A stretch of DNA of 64,000 bases from Labrys okinawensis (lineage in GTDB: Bacteria; Pseudomonadota; Alphaproteobacteria; Rhizobiales; Labraceae): positions 1 to 64,000 of the forward strand of contig NZ_PUEJ01000009.1 in NCBI RefSeq assembly GCF_002982075.1, given 5' to 3'. Made by a program: the position numbers and the translations under genes. Below the pieces are notes generated by a model. It was not told the DNA's origin. It worked only from the letters and a program-made list of their open reading frames with translations, and did no database searches. This document shows, piece after piece, positions 14,555-23,054 of the stretch. Position 1 is the first letter of the stretch, and every line of letters starts with the position of its first letter.

Positions 14555-17503
14555 ATGGATCGTCAAGACGACAGGAACCTGCAAAGCTTCGCCTATGGCG
14601 GCGACGCCGAGTATCTCGAAGATCTCTATGCGCGCTACGAGGACAATCCGTCCTCGGTCAACAGCGAGTGGGCGGCCTTCTTTGCCGGTCTCGCCGACGA
14701 CAAGGCGATCGTCGAGAAGAATGCGCGCGGCGCAAGCTGGGCCAAGCCCAACTGGCCCATCGTGGCCAATGGTGAAATCGTCTCGGCCCTCGACAGCAAT
14801 TGGGGCCAGATCGAGAAAAAGGTCGGCGAGAAGATCAAGGCCAAGGCGGATGCCCAGGGCGCGACCATCTCGTCCGAGGCCATGCTGCAGGCGACGCGCG
14901 ATTCGGTGCGCGCCATCATGCTGATCCGCGCCTATCGCATGCGCGGCCATCTCTTCGCCAATCTCGATCCGCTCGGCCTGCAGGAAGCGCGCGACCACGA
15001 GGAACTGCATCCGCAGACCTATGGCTTCTCGGAGGCCGACCTCGACCGCAAGATCTTCATCGACCATGTCCTGGGGCTCGAATTCGCCACCGTCCGCGAG
15101 ATCGAGGCCATCCTCAAGCGCACCTATTGCTCGACGCTCGGCGTCGAGTTCATGCATGTTTCCGATCCCGCCCAGAAGGCCTGGATCCAGCAGCGCATCG
15201 AAGGGGCGGACAAGGAGATCACCTTCACCCGCGAGGGCAAGCGCGCCATCCTGTCCAAGCTGATCGAGGCCGAAGGCTTCGAGAAGTTCATCGACGTCAA
15301 ATATACCGGCACCAAGCGCTTCGGCCTCGACGGCTCGGAATCGGCCATTCCCGCGCTGGAGCAGATCATCAAGCGCGGCGGCGCGCTCGGCGTGCAGGAC
15401 ATCGTGCTCGGCATGGCCCATCGCGGCCGTCTCAACGTGCTGGCGCAGGTGATGGGCAAGCCGCACCGCGCCATCTTCCACGAGTTCAAGGGCGGCTCCT
15501 ACGCGCCCGACGACGTGGAAGGCTCCGGCGACGTGAAGTACCATCTCGGCGCCTCGTCGGACCGCGAGTTCGACGGCAACAAGGTGCATCTGTCGCTGAC
15601 GGCCAACCCCTCCCATCTCGAGATCGTCGATCCCGTGGTGCTCGGCAAGGTGCGCGCCAAGCAGGACCAGCATGGCGATACCGATTCCCGCGCCAAGGTG
15701 ATGCCGCTGCTCATCCATGGCGATGCGGCCTTCGCCGGCCAGGGCGTGGTCGCCGAATGCCTGGGCCTGTCGGGCCTGAAGGGCCACCGCACCGGCGGCT
15801 CGATGCATTTCATCATCAACAACCAGATCGGCTTCACCACCTATCCGCGCTATTCGCGCTCCTCGCCCTATCCTTCCGACGTGGCGAAGATGATCGAGGC
15901 GCCGATCTTCCATGTGAACGGCGATGATCCCGAGGCGGTGGTGTTCGCCGCCAAGGTGGCGACGGAGTTCCGCCAGACCTTCCACAAGACCGTCGTCATC
16001 GACATGTTCTGCTATCGCCGCTTCGGGCATAACGAGGGCGACGAGCCGGGCTTCACCCAGCCCCTGATGTACCGCAAGATCCGCTCGCATCCGGGCGTGG
16101 TCGAGCTCTACTCGAACAGGCTGATCGAGACCGGCGTGGTCACCGCCGGCGAAGTCGAGAAGATGAAGGCCGACTGGCGCGCGCGCCTGGAAGCCGAATA
16201 TGAGGCCGGCCAGGCCTACAAGCCCAACAAGGCCGACTGGCTCGACGGGCAATGGGCGGGCCTGCGCGCCATCGGCGCGACCGACGACGATCCGCGCCGC
16301 GGCGCCACCGGCGTCGACGTGGCCAAGCTCACCACCATCGGCAATGCGCTCACCACGGTTCCCGAAGGATTCCAGGTCCACAAGACCATCCAGCGCTTCC
16401 TGGAAACCCGGCGCAAGATGATCGACACCGGCGAAGGCATCGACTGGGCGACGGCCGAGGCCCTGGCCTTCGGCACGCTCTGCGACGAGGGCCACCGGGT
16501 GCGGCTGTCCGGCCAGGACTGCGAGCGCGGCACCTTCTCCCAGCGCCATTCGGTGCTGATCGACCAGGAGACGGAGAAGCGCTACACGCCGCTCAAGAAT
16601 ATCCGCGAGGGCCAGGGCAAATACGAGGTCATCAACTCGATGCTCTCGGAAGAGGCCGTGCTCGGCTTCGAATATGGCTATTCGCTGGCCGAGCCCAAGG
16701 CGCTGACCCTGTGGGAGGCCCAGTTCGGCGACTTCGCCAACGGCGCCCAGGTGGTGTTCGACCAGTTCATCTCCTCGGGCGAGCGCAAATGGCTGCGCCT
16801 GTCCGGGCTGGTCTGCCTGCTGCCGCATGGCTATGAAGGCCAGGGGCCGGAGCACTCCTCGGCTCGCCTCGAGCGCTTCCTGCAGATGTGCGCCGAGGAC
16901 AACATGCAGGTCGCCAACTGCACGACGCCGGCGAATTATTTCCACATCCTGCGCCGGCAGCTCAAGCGCGACATCCGCAAGCCCCTGATCCTGATGACGC
17001 CGAAATCGCTGCTGCGCCACAAGCGCTGCGTGTCGAAGCTCAGCGAGATGGGGGCCGACACCACCTTCCACCGCATTCTGTGGGACGATGCCCAGTTCGG
17101 CAACTCCTCCACCAAGCTGGTGGCGGACGAGAAGATCAGGCGCGTCATCCTGTGCACCGGCAAGGTCTATTACGACCTGCTCGACGAGCGCGAGAAGCGG
17201 GGCATCGACGACATCTATCTGATGCGGGTCGAGCAGCTCTATCCCTTCCCGCTGAAGTCGCTGGCCAACGAGCTGTCGCGCTTCCGCAAGGCCGATGTGG
17301 TCTGGTGCCAGGAAGAGCCCAAGAACATGGGCTCCTGGTCCTTCGTCGAGCCTTATCTGGAATGGGTGCTGGGCCAGGCGGGCACCAAGGCCAAGCGCGC
17401 CGCCTATGCCGGCCGGCCGGCCTCGGCGGCGACCGCGACGGGCCTGATGTCCAAGCATCTGGCCCAGCTGCAGGCCTTCACCGACGAGGCCCTGACGATC
17501 TGA
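14555..17503 (+). CDS. sucA: 2-oxoglutarate dehydrogenase E1 component
   Basis: A 982-residue thiamine-diphosphate-dependent dehydrogenase, first enzyme of the 2-oxoglutarate dehydrogenase complex. The N-terminal segment (DAEYLEDLYARYEDNPSSV) is the part that docks to E2. The central GMAHRGRLNVLAQV, the GDAAFAGQG...INNQIGFTT ThDP-binding region and the C-terminal transketolase-like domain ending SKHLAQLQAF are all present. Length is normal for rhizobial homologues. GAAGGAACGGGA lies before the ATG, 64 bp after sucD. Confidence 0.95.
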   Translation: MDRQDDRNLQSFAYGGDAEYLEDLYARYEDNPSSVNSEWAAFFAGLADDKAIVEKNARGASWAKPNWPIVANGEIVSALDSNWGQIEKKVGEKIKAKADAQGATISSEAMLQATRDSVRAIMLIRAYRMRGHLFANLDPLGLQEARDHEELHPQTYGFSEADLDRKIFIDHVLGLEFATVREIEAILKRTYCSTLGVEFMHVSDPAQKAWIQQRIEGADKEITFTREGKRAILSKLIEAEGFEKFIDVKYTGTKRFGLDGSESAIPALEQIIKRGGALGVQDIVLGMAHRGRLNVLAQVMGKPHRAIFHEFKGGSYAPDDVEGSGDVKYHLGASSDREFDGNKVHLSLTANPSHLEIVDPVVLGKVRAKQDQHGDTDSRAKVMPLLIHGDAAFAGQGVVAECLGLSGLKGHRTGGSMHFIINNQIGFTTYPRYSRSSPYPSDVAKMIEAPIFHVNGDDPEAVVFAAKVATEFRQTFHKTVVIDMFCYRRFGHNEGDEPGFTQPLMYRKIRSHPGVVELYSNRLIETGVVTAGEVEKMKADWRARLEAEYEAGQAYKPNKADWLDGQWAGLRAIGATDDDPRRGATGVDVAKLTTIGNALTTVPEGFQVHKTIQRFLETRRKMIDTGEGIDWATAEALAFGTLCDEGHRVRLSGQDCERGTFSQRHSVLIDQETEKRYTPLKNIREGQGKYEVINSMLSEEAVLGFEYGYSLAEPKALTLWEAQFGDFANGAQVVFDQFISSGERKWLRLSGLVCLLPHGYEGQGPEHSSARLERFLQMCAEDNMQVANCTTPANYFHILRRQLKRDIRKPLILMTPKSLLRHKRCVSKLSEMGADTTFHRILWDDAQFGNSSTKLVADEKIRRVILCTGKVYYDLLDEREKRGIDDIYLMRVEQLYPFPLKSLANELSRFRKADVVWCQEEPKNMGSWSFVEPYLEWVLGQAGTKAKRAAYAGRPASAATATGLMSKHLAQLQAFTDEALTI

Positions 17504-17522
17504 CGGGCTCACTTCGCATCGG

Positions 17523-17545
17523 CAGGCGGGACTTGGTCCCGCCTG
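17523..17545 (+). terminator. Hairpin after sucA
   Basis: A perfect 10-bp stem, CAGGCGGGAC / GTCCCGCCTG, with a 3-nt loop, 19 bp past the sucA stop. No T-run follows, so it may act as a partial terminator or a 3'-end stabiliser inside the suc operon rather than a full stop. Confidence 0.45.
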
Positions 17546-17558
17546 TTGCAACTCCCCG

Positions 17559-17652
17559 GAGCAAAGCGCGTTTTGGTGAAAACGCTTCCTTGTTCTGACT
17601 TTTGTTTGGACGCGTCTTTGCGATCGTGGGCACCCCCGGATCGCAAAACGCT
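17559..17652 (-). repeat. Dispersed double-hairpin repeat, copy A
   Basis: One of eight copies of a RIME-like mosaic repeat in this window. The family has two palindromic blocks: one around AGAGCAAAGCGCGTT...AACGC...TTGCTC and one around GACGCGTCTTTGCGAT...ATCGCAAAACGCT. This copy has the blocks in reverse order relative to copies at 34615 and 35278, and it occupies most of the sucA-sucB gap. Confidence 0.7.
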
Positions 17653-17688
17653 TTGAAAAAGAGGGCGCCTGCAGGCGGGCGTAAGATC

Positions 17689-18951
17689 ATGGCGACGGAA
17701 ATCAAGGTGCCGACCCTGGGCGAGTCGGTCACGGAAGCCACCATCGGCAAATGGTTCAAGAAGCCTGGCGAAGCCGTAAAGGCCGACGAGCCCTTGGTGG
17801 AGCTCGAGACCGACAAGGTCACGCTGGAAGTCAACGCCCCCGCCGCCGGCGTGCTCGGCGAAATTCTGGCCAAGACCGGCGAGACGGTCGGCCCGGGCGC
17901 CACGCTCGGCACCATCGCCGCGGGTTCCGGTGCCGCTGCTGCCCCAGCGGCCGCGCCTGCTCCGGCGCCTGCCGCCCCGACGCCGGCTCCGGCCGCGCCA
18001 ACGCCGGCCGCCGCCGCACCGGCCGCTCCCGCTGCGCCGCCTTCGCCCGCCGCGGCCAAGATCGCTGCCGATCGCGGGCTCGACCCGGCCCAGATCGAAG
18101 GCTCCGGCCGCCGTGGCCAGGTGCTCAAGGGTGACGTGCTTGCGGCGCCTGCCCCGGCCGCTGCTCCCGCTCCGGCTCCCGCCGCCGCTCCGGCTCCCGC
18201 CGCCGCTCCGGCGCCATCGGCCCCGCGCGTTGCCTCTCCGCCGGCCGATGCCGCGCGCGAGGAGCGCGTGCGCATGACCAAGCTGCGCCAGACCATCGCC
18301 CGCCGCCTGAAGGAAGCCCAGGCCAACGCCGCCATGCTGACGACCTTCAACGAGGTCGACATGACCAACGTGATGGCGCTGCGCAACCAGTACAAGGACC
18401 TGTTCGAGAAGAAGCACGGCGTGAAGCTCGGCTTCATGTCCTTCTTCGTGCGAGCCTGCACCCAGGCTCTCAAGGAGATGCCGGCCGTCAACGCCGAGAT
18501 CGACGGGCAGGACATCATCTACAAGAACTATTGCCATGTGGGCGTGGCCGTGGGCACCGACAAGGGCCTCGTCGTGCCGGTGATCCGCGATGCCGAGACG
18601 CTCGGCCTTGCCGGCATCGAAAAGACCATCGCCGATTTCGGCAAGCGGGCCCGCGACGGCCAGCTCAAGATCGAGGAGATGCAGGGCGGCACCTTCACCA
18701 TCTCCAATGGCGGCGTCTATGGTTCGCTGATGTCGACGCCGATCCTCAATGCGCCCCAGTCGGCCATCCTCGGCATGCACAAGATCCAGGAGCGCCCGAT
18801 GGTGGTCGGCGGCCAGATCGTGGCGCGCCCGATGATGTATCTGGCGCTGTCCTATGATCACCGCATCATCGACGGCAAGGAGGCGGTCACCTTCCTGGTG
18901 CGCGTCAAGGAGAGCCTGGAGGATCCGGCTCGCCTCGTGCTGGACCTGTAA
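17689..18951 (+). CDS. sucB: Dihydrolipoamide succinyltransferase (E2 of 2-oxoglutarate dehydrogenase)
   Basis: A 420-residue E2. The order is a lipoyl domain (1-80, lipoylated K43 in ELETDKVTLE), an alanine/proline-rich linker, a peripheral subunit-binding domain (about 117-155, AAKIAADRGLDPAQIEGSG), a second Ala-Pro linker built of PAAAPAPA repeats, then the catalytic domain ending in SYDHRIIDGKEAVTFL, which holds the DHRxxDG active site. The ATG at 17689 starts the canonical MATEIKVPTLGES; an in-frame start further upstream lies in repeat DNA. It is separated from sucA by 185 bp containing a hairpin and repeat copy A. Confidence 0.95.
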   Translation: MATEIKVPTLGESVTEATIGKWFKKPGEAVKADEPLVELETDKVTLEVNAPAAGVLGEILAKTGETVGPGATLGTIAAGSGAAAAPAAAPAPAPAAPTPAPAAPTPAAAAPAAPAAPPSPAAAKIAADRGLDPAQIEGSGRRGQVLKGDVLAAPAPAAAPAPAPAAAPAPAAAPAPSAPRVASPPADAAREERVRMTKLRQTIARRLKEAQANAAMLTTFNEVDMTNVMALRNQYKDLFEKKHGVKLGFMSFFVRACTQALKEMPAVNAEIDGQDIIYKNYCHVGVAVGTDKGLVVPVIRDAETLGLAGIEKTIADFGKRARDGQLKIEEMQGGTFTISNGGVYGSLMSTPILNAPQSAILGMHKIQERPMVVGGQIVARPMMYLALSYDHRIIDGKEAVTFLVRVKESLEDPARLVLDL

Positions 18952-18958
18952 CAGCTGT

Positions 18959-19106
18959 GATCCCGGACGCGGGGCAACATGCAATGTTGCGCCGCAGATC
19001 CGGGATCGCGTGCCGAATATTCCTCATCCTGATGACGGTCCCGGTCTGCGTAGCACCGCTTCGCGCTGCCACTCACAAGCAAAGCTTGTGAGGAAACGCC
19101 CGGGAC
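18959..19106. repeat. Palindromic intergenic sequence between sucB and lpdA
   Basis: A long imperfect hairpin with outer arms GATCCCGGA (18959-18967) and TCCGGGATC (18999-19007) and an inner GCAACAT / ATGTTGC stem. It is followed by a second inverted repeat with GTCCCGG near 19036 and CCGGGAC near 19100. The form is REP-like; no coding content. It may modulate read-through from sucB into lpdA. Confidence 0.55.
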
Positions 19107-19128
19107 GACACCCAGAAGCGAGTTCCCC

Positions 19129-20529
19129 ATGCCCTCTCATGATCTCGTCGTTATCGGCAGCGGCCCCGGCGGCTATGTCTGCGCCATCCGGGCCGCCCAG
19201 CTCGGCATGAATGTCGCGGTGGTCGAGAAGCGCGCCACCTATGGCGGCACCTGCCTGAATGTCGGCTGCATCCCCTCCAAGGCGCTGCTGCACGCCTCCG
19301 AGTTGTTCGACGAGGCCGGGCATGGCTTCAAGGCCTTCGGCATCGAGGTGCCGGCGCCCGTGCTCAATCTCGGCCAGATGATGAAGCACAAGCAGGAGAC
19401 CGTGGACGCCAACGTCCAGGGCGTCGCTTTCCTGTTCAAGAAGAACAAGATCACGCCCTATCGCGGCACCGGCAAGATCCTTGCCGCCGGCAAGGTCGAG
19501 GTGACGGCCGAGGACGGCTCGGTCGAAACGCTGGAAGCCAAGTCGATCGTGATCGCCACGGGCTCGGACGTTGCCCAGCTCCCTGGCGTCACCATCGACG
19601 AGAAGACCGTGGTCTCCTCCACGGGCGCGCTCGAGCTCGCTGCCGTGCCGAAGAAGCTGGTCGTCATCGGCGCCGGCGTCATCGGCCTCGAGCTCGGCTC
19701 GGTCTGGCGCCGCCTCGGCGCCGAGGTCACGGTGGTCGAGTTCCTCGACCGCATCCTGCCCGGCATGGACCTCGAGGTCGCCAAGCAGGCCCAGCGCCTG
19801 CTCGGCCGCCAGGGCATCGCGTTCAAGCTCGCCACCAAGGTCACCGGCGTCGAGACCGGCGCTTCGGGTGCCGTCGTCTCGGTGGAGCCTGTGGCGGGGG
19901 GCGATAGTGAGACCATCGCAGCCGACATCGTCCTGGTCGCCACCGGCCGCCGCCCTTATACGGATGGCCTCGGCCTGGAAGAGGCCGGCGTCGTCACCGA
20001 GCGCGGCCGCGTGATCATCGACGAGCATTTCGCCACCAACGTCCCCGGCATCTATGCCATCGGCGACGTGGTGCGCGGGCCGATGCTGGCGCATAAGGGC
20101 GAGGATGAGGGCATTGCGGTCGCCGAGATCCTGGCTGGCCAGCACGGCCATGTGAACTATGACGTCATTCCGGCGGTGGTCTATACCTATCCTGAGATCG
20201 CCTCGGTGGGTAAGACCGAGGAAGAGCTCAAATCGGCCGGCATCGCCTACAAGGTCGGCAAGTTCCCCTTCACCGCCAATGGCCGTGCCCGCGCCAACCG
20301 CACCACCGAAGGCTTCGTCAAGGTAATCGCGGATGCGACCACCGACCGCGTGCTCGGCGTGCATATCCTTGGCGCCGGCGCCGGCGAAATGATCCATGAG
20401 GGCGTGGTGCTGATGGAGTTCACCGGCTCCTCCGAGGATCTCGCCCGGTCCTGCCACGCGCATCCGACCATGTCGGAAGCCGTCAAGGAGGCGGCGCTGG
20501 CCGTCGAAGGCCGCGCGATCCATATTTGA
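19129..20529 (+). CDS. lpdA: Dihydrolipoyl dehydrogenase (E3)
   Basis: A 466-residue FAD-dependent pyridine nucleotide-disulfide oxidoreductase that reoxidises lipoyl groups with NAD+. FAD-binding GSGPGGYVCA (10-19), redox disulfide C42/C47 in GGTCLNVGCIPSK, the NAD site VIGAGVIGLELGSVW, the second FAD site GIYAIGDVVRGPMLAHKGEDEG, and the C-terminal HAHPTMSEAVKEA interface histidine and glutamate are visible. Last gene of the suc cluster; it could also serve other lipoyl complexes. Confidence 0.95.
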   Translation: MPSHDLVVIGSGPGGYVCAIRAAQLGMNVAVVEKRATYGGTCLNVGCIPSKALLHASELFDEAGHGFKAFGIEVPAPVLNLGQMMKHKQETVDANVQGVAFLFKKNKITPYRGTGKILAAGKVEVTAEDGSVETLEAKSIVIATGSDVAQLPGVTIDEKTVVSSTGALELAAVPKKLVVIGAGVIGLELGSVWRRLGAEVTVVEFLDRILPGMDLEVAKQAQRLLGRQGIAFKLATKVTGVETGASGAVVSVEPVAGGDSETIAADIVLVATGRRPYTDGLGLEEAGVVTERGRVIIDEHFATNVPGIYAIGDVVRGPMLAHKGEDEGIAVAEILAGQHGHVNYDVIPAVVYTYPEIASVGKTEEELKSAGIAYKVGKFPFTANGRARANRTTEGFVKVIADATTDRVLGVHILGAGAGEMIHEGVVLMEFTGSSEDLARSCHAHPTMSEAVKEAALAVEGRAIHI

Positions 20530-20589
20530 TCGCGGCTTCTGCACGGCTTTGTTGTCACAAAGTCGCTAAAAGGCCATAGACACGCTTTA

Positions 20590-20615
20590 GGGCACATTCC
20601 ATATGGAATGTGCCC
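20590..20615. terminator. Perfect 26-bp palindrome after lpdA
   Basis: A perfect palindrome with arms GGGCACATTCCAT / ATGGAATGTGCCC, 60 bp past the lpdA stop and 57 bp before the next start codon. It could end the suc-lpd transcript, although no T-run follows, or be an operator for the lolA-like gene. Confidence 0.45.
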
Positions 20616-20671
20616 ATTCTGTTGCACGGTGCCGGTTCCGGCCCCGCAGATCGGCCGCTTCGGAGTTTGCA

Positions 20672-21409
20672 ATGCCTTTTGCCCGTACCGTTCTCGTCGC
20701 CCTGAGCCTGTCCTTGCTGGCCGGCACCGCCTATGCGCAGAACGAGGCAGGCACACCACCCGCCGAAACGGCGCCTGCTCCCGCGGATGCGTTGCCGCCG
20801 GCCGACTTGGTCGCCGCCAATCAGCCGCTGGAAATCGACACCCATCGCGTCAATCCCAAGGCGCTGAGCCCGGCCGACAAGGCGACGCTCGACCGGGTCG
20901 ACAGCTATTTCAACAATATCAAGTTCTTCTCCGGCAATTTCGTGCAGGTCGGCTCTGACGGCAAGCGGATCACCGGCAAGTTCTGGGTCTCCAAGCCCGG
21001 GCGCATGCGTTTCGACTATGACCCGCCGTCTTCGCTGCAACTCCTGGCCGACGGTACCTCGGTGGCGGTGCGCAACCGCAAGCTCAATACCCAGGACCTT
21101 TATTTCATCAAGCAGACGCCGCTGCGCTTCCTGCTGGCCAGCAGGCTCGACCTGATCGAGGATTCCAAGGTCCTGGCCGTCGGCAACGAGCCGGCCGGCA
21201 TCAGCGTCATCCTGGAGGAAGGCTCGGCCGCCAGCGGCGGCAAGTCCCGCATTCAGCTGACATTTCCGGCGCCGAATTACGAGCTGAAGCAGTGGACCGT
21301 CACCGATCCGCAGGGCTATGACACCACGGTGACGATCTCCGGCATCGACCGCAAGCTGCAGCTGCCGGACAAGATCTTCTATATCGACCAGACCAAGATC
21401 CTGAAGTAA
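20672..21409 (+). CDS. LolA-family outer-membrane lipoprotein carrier protein
   Basis: A 245-residue exported protein. Residues 1-22 (MPFARTVLVALSLSLLAGTAYA) form a clear signal peptide with an AYA cleavage site. The mature part has the LolA-type core: DSYFNNIKFFSGNFVQVGSDGKRITGKFWVSKPGRMRFDYDPPSSLQLLADGTSV, a half-barrel that carries lipoproteins from LolCDE to the outer membrane. It is a little longer than E. coli LolA because of a proline/alanine-rich N-terminal linker. The ATG at 20672 is chosen because it begins the signal peptide. Confidence 0.85.
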   Translation: MPFARTVLVALSLSLLAGTAYAQNEAGTPPAETAPAPADALPPADLVAANQPLEIDTHRVNPKALSPADKATLDRVDSYFNNIKFFSGNFVQVGSDGKRITGKFWVSKPGRMRFDYDPPSSLQLLADGTSVAVRNRKLNTQDLYFIKQTPLRFLLASRLDLIEDSKVLAVGNEPAGISVILEEGSAASGGKSRIQLTFPAPNYELKQWTVTDPQGYDTTVTISGIDRKLQLPDKIFYIDQTKILK

Positions 21410-21480
21410 CGGGGCCGGAGCAGGGCGCCCGATCTGCGGCATCGCCGGCATCTCGCCACGAATGGGGATGGCGCTCCGAG

Positions 21481-22509
21481 CTACCGCCGGGCCTTGGCCA
21501 TCAAAGCGATCCGCATCAAGGCACGCGCGACGATCGCCTGCCCCAGGGTGGCATTGCGGCGGGCTTCGAGCACGGCTTCCGACAGATCGGCCACGATGCG
21601 GTCGAGCCTCGCCATCGTCAGGGCCGAGAGCTGGGCCGACACGCCTGCCCTGCGGCGAAAATGCACCTGCATGCCCATGGAATCGACGACGGCCGCGGCA
21701 GGACGGCCCTTCTCCACCTCTCCCCTCAGGCGATGAAGCAGGAGGGCATGACGCAGGGCGGTCCCCGCCAGCTGCGAGGTGTTGACCCCTTCGTTCCAAG
21801 CCTTGGCCAGGGTCAGGTCGAGCAGGTCGGCTCGGCCGGAAAAGGCCGCATCGATGATCTCGTCGGTGGCGAGCGCACTGGCATCGCCCACCACGGCCTC
21901 GACGTCGCTGAGCTCGATGCGCCCGGCGCCGTGGGCGTAGAGCGTGAGTTTCCTCAGCTCGCTTCGGGTCGCCAGGCGATCGCCGCCGAGAAGCCCGGCC
22001 AGCGTCTCGCGGGCTTCGGGCGCGATGGTGAGGCCGGCATTGGCGACTTCCTCGGCGATGATCTGGCCGATATTGGCGCTTTCGTCGCCAAAGCAGGCGA
22101 TCACCGCACCGGCGCGCGATTTCTCCACCAGGGAGACCAGGGCATGATTCTTCTTGAGATCGCCTGCCTCGATCACTACCCGGCAGGCTGTCGGCGGGTT
22201 GGCGAGCACGGGCTCGACCGTCGGCACGATATTGCGGCTGCCGGCGCGCAGGCGTACGGCGCGGCGCCCTCCGAACAAGGGAATGGTGAAGACTTCGTCG
22301 GCCAAGCGGGCCGGGTCGCCGCTGATCTCGTCGCCGTCGAGGCGAACCAGTTGAAAGGGGTCCTCGACATCGTCTACGGAGGCTGCCACCAGCGCACGGA
22401 CGCGTTCGCTCACCAAGCCGGTATCCGGCCCATAGACCAGGATTACCGCGAAATGAGCGTCCGGTTTCTTGATGAAGGCATCGACGGCGCGCCGTTCGAT
22501 GGAGGCCAT
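21481..22509 (-). CDS. holA: DNA polymerase III subunit delta
   Basis: A 342-residue clamp-loader delta subunit, which opens the beta clamp. It has the N-terminal AAA+-like fold without Walker motifs (VILVYGPDTGLVSERVRALV), a collar domain with LLRGEV, and the family's EIIDAAFSGRADLLDLTLAKAWNEG segment. The operon order leuS-lptE-holA, read right to left, is the standard alphaproteobacterial and gammaproteobacterial arrangement, which supports the call. It starts 15 bp after the lptE stop. Confidence 0.9.
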   Translation of the reverse strand: MASIERRAVDAFIKKPDAHFAVILVYGPDTGLVSERVRALVAASVDDVEDPFQLVRLDGDEISGDPARLADEVFTIPLFGGRRAVRLRAGSRNIVPTVEPVLANPPTACRVVIEAGDLKKNHALVSLVEKSRAGAVIACFGDESANIGQIIAEEVANAGLTIAPEARETLAGLLGGDRLATRSELRKLTLYAHGAGRIELSDVEAVVGDASALATDEIIDAAFSGRADLLDLTLAKAWNEGVNTSQLAGTALRHALLLHRLRGEVEKGRPAAAVVDSMGMQVHFRRRAGVSAQLSALTMARLDRIVADLSEAVLEARRNATLGQAIVARALMRIALMAKARR

Positions 22510-22523
22510 GGGTCAATCAGCCA

Positions 22524-23054
22524 TCAGGGATGGTTGGCAAGCCAAGTCGCCAACCTCAGGCGGATCTGGTCGGCCATGACGTCGGCCGCGTCGTTCTCCG
22601 CATCACGCCGCGCACGCACGGTAGCGAAACGCTGCAGGCCGGAATTATAGGATTTGCGCGTGAAGTTCTTCGCCTTGAGCAGGATCTTGCCGGTGGCTGG
22701 ATCGAGCAGCGTGTAGTCGGTCGTCAGCGTCACGGTGTCGATCTGCGGCGTGGCGTTCAGCGCGTCGACAAGGGCCGAATCGGAGGAGGACGACGTCGCA
22801 AGCACCAGCCGGTAGCGCGGCGGCGGAGCCTCGGCGCCGCCCGTGAGGTTGAACGACAGACGATTGCGCACCTGCTGGCCGACGCGGTCGTCGACCGGAT
22901 CGATGGCAATGGCGGCGAGCCTGTTCTTCAGCCCGGGCGAGCCATCGCCGGGGTCGGCAAGCATCGGACGGAAGCAGCCGCCCAGCATCACGGCCGGAAG
23001 AAGGGCGAGGGCGAACAATGCGCTGCGGCGCGAGGTCTGGTTAGACGACGACAT
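22524..23054 (-). CDS. lptE: LPS-assembly lipoprotein LptE
   Basis: A 176-residue lipoprotein with a twin-arginine-like N-terminus, a hydrophobic stretch and lipobox LGGC with C27 as the lipidated residue. LptE plugs the LptD barrel that inserts lipopolysaccharide in the outer membrane. The mature domain keeps the weakly conserved LptE pattern (RYRLVLATSSS, TTDYTLLDPATGKILLKAKNFTRKSYNS, RLATWLANHP). It overlaps the 3' end of leuS by 14 bp. Confidence 0.85.
   Translation of the reverse strand: MSSSNQTSRRSALFALALLPAVMLGGCFRPMLADPGDGSPGLKNRLAAIAIDPVDDRVGQQVRNRLSFNLTGGAEAPPPRYRLVLATSSSSDSALVDALNATPQIDTVTLTTDYTLLDPATGKILLKAKNFTRKSYNSGLQRFATVRARRDAENDAADVMADQIRLRLATWLANHP

Noticed and set aside
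14468..17551. Long open frame of about 1,000 codons opposite sucA
   Set aside because: It is the complement of a well-supported sucA gene in high-GC DNA; no ribosome site, no family motif and a composition typical of antisense frames.
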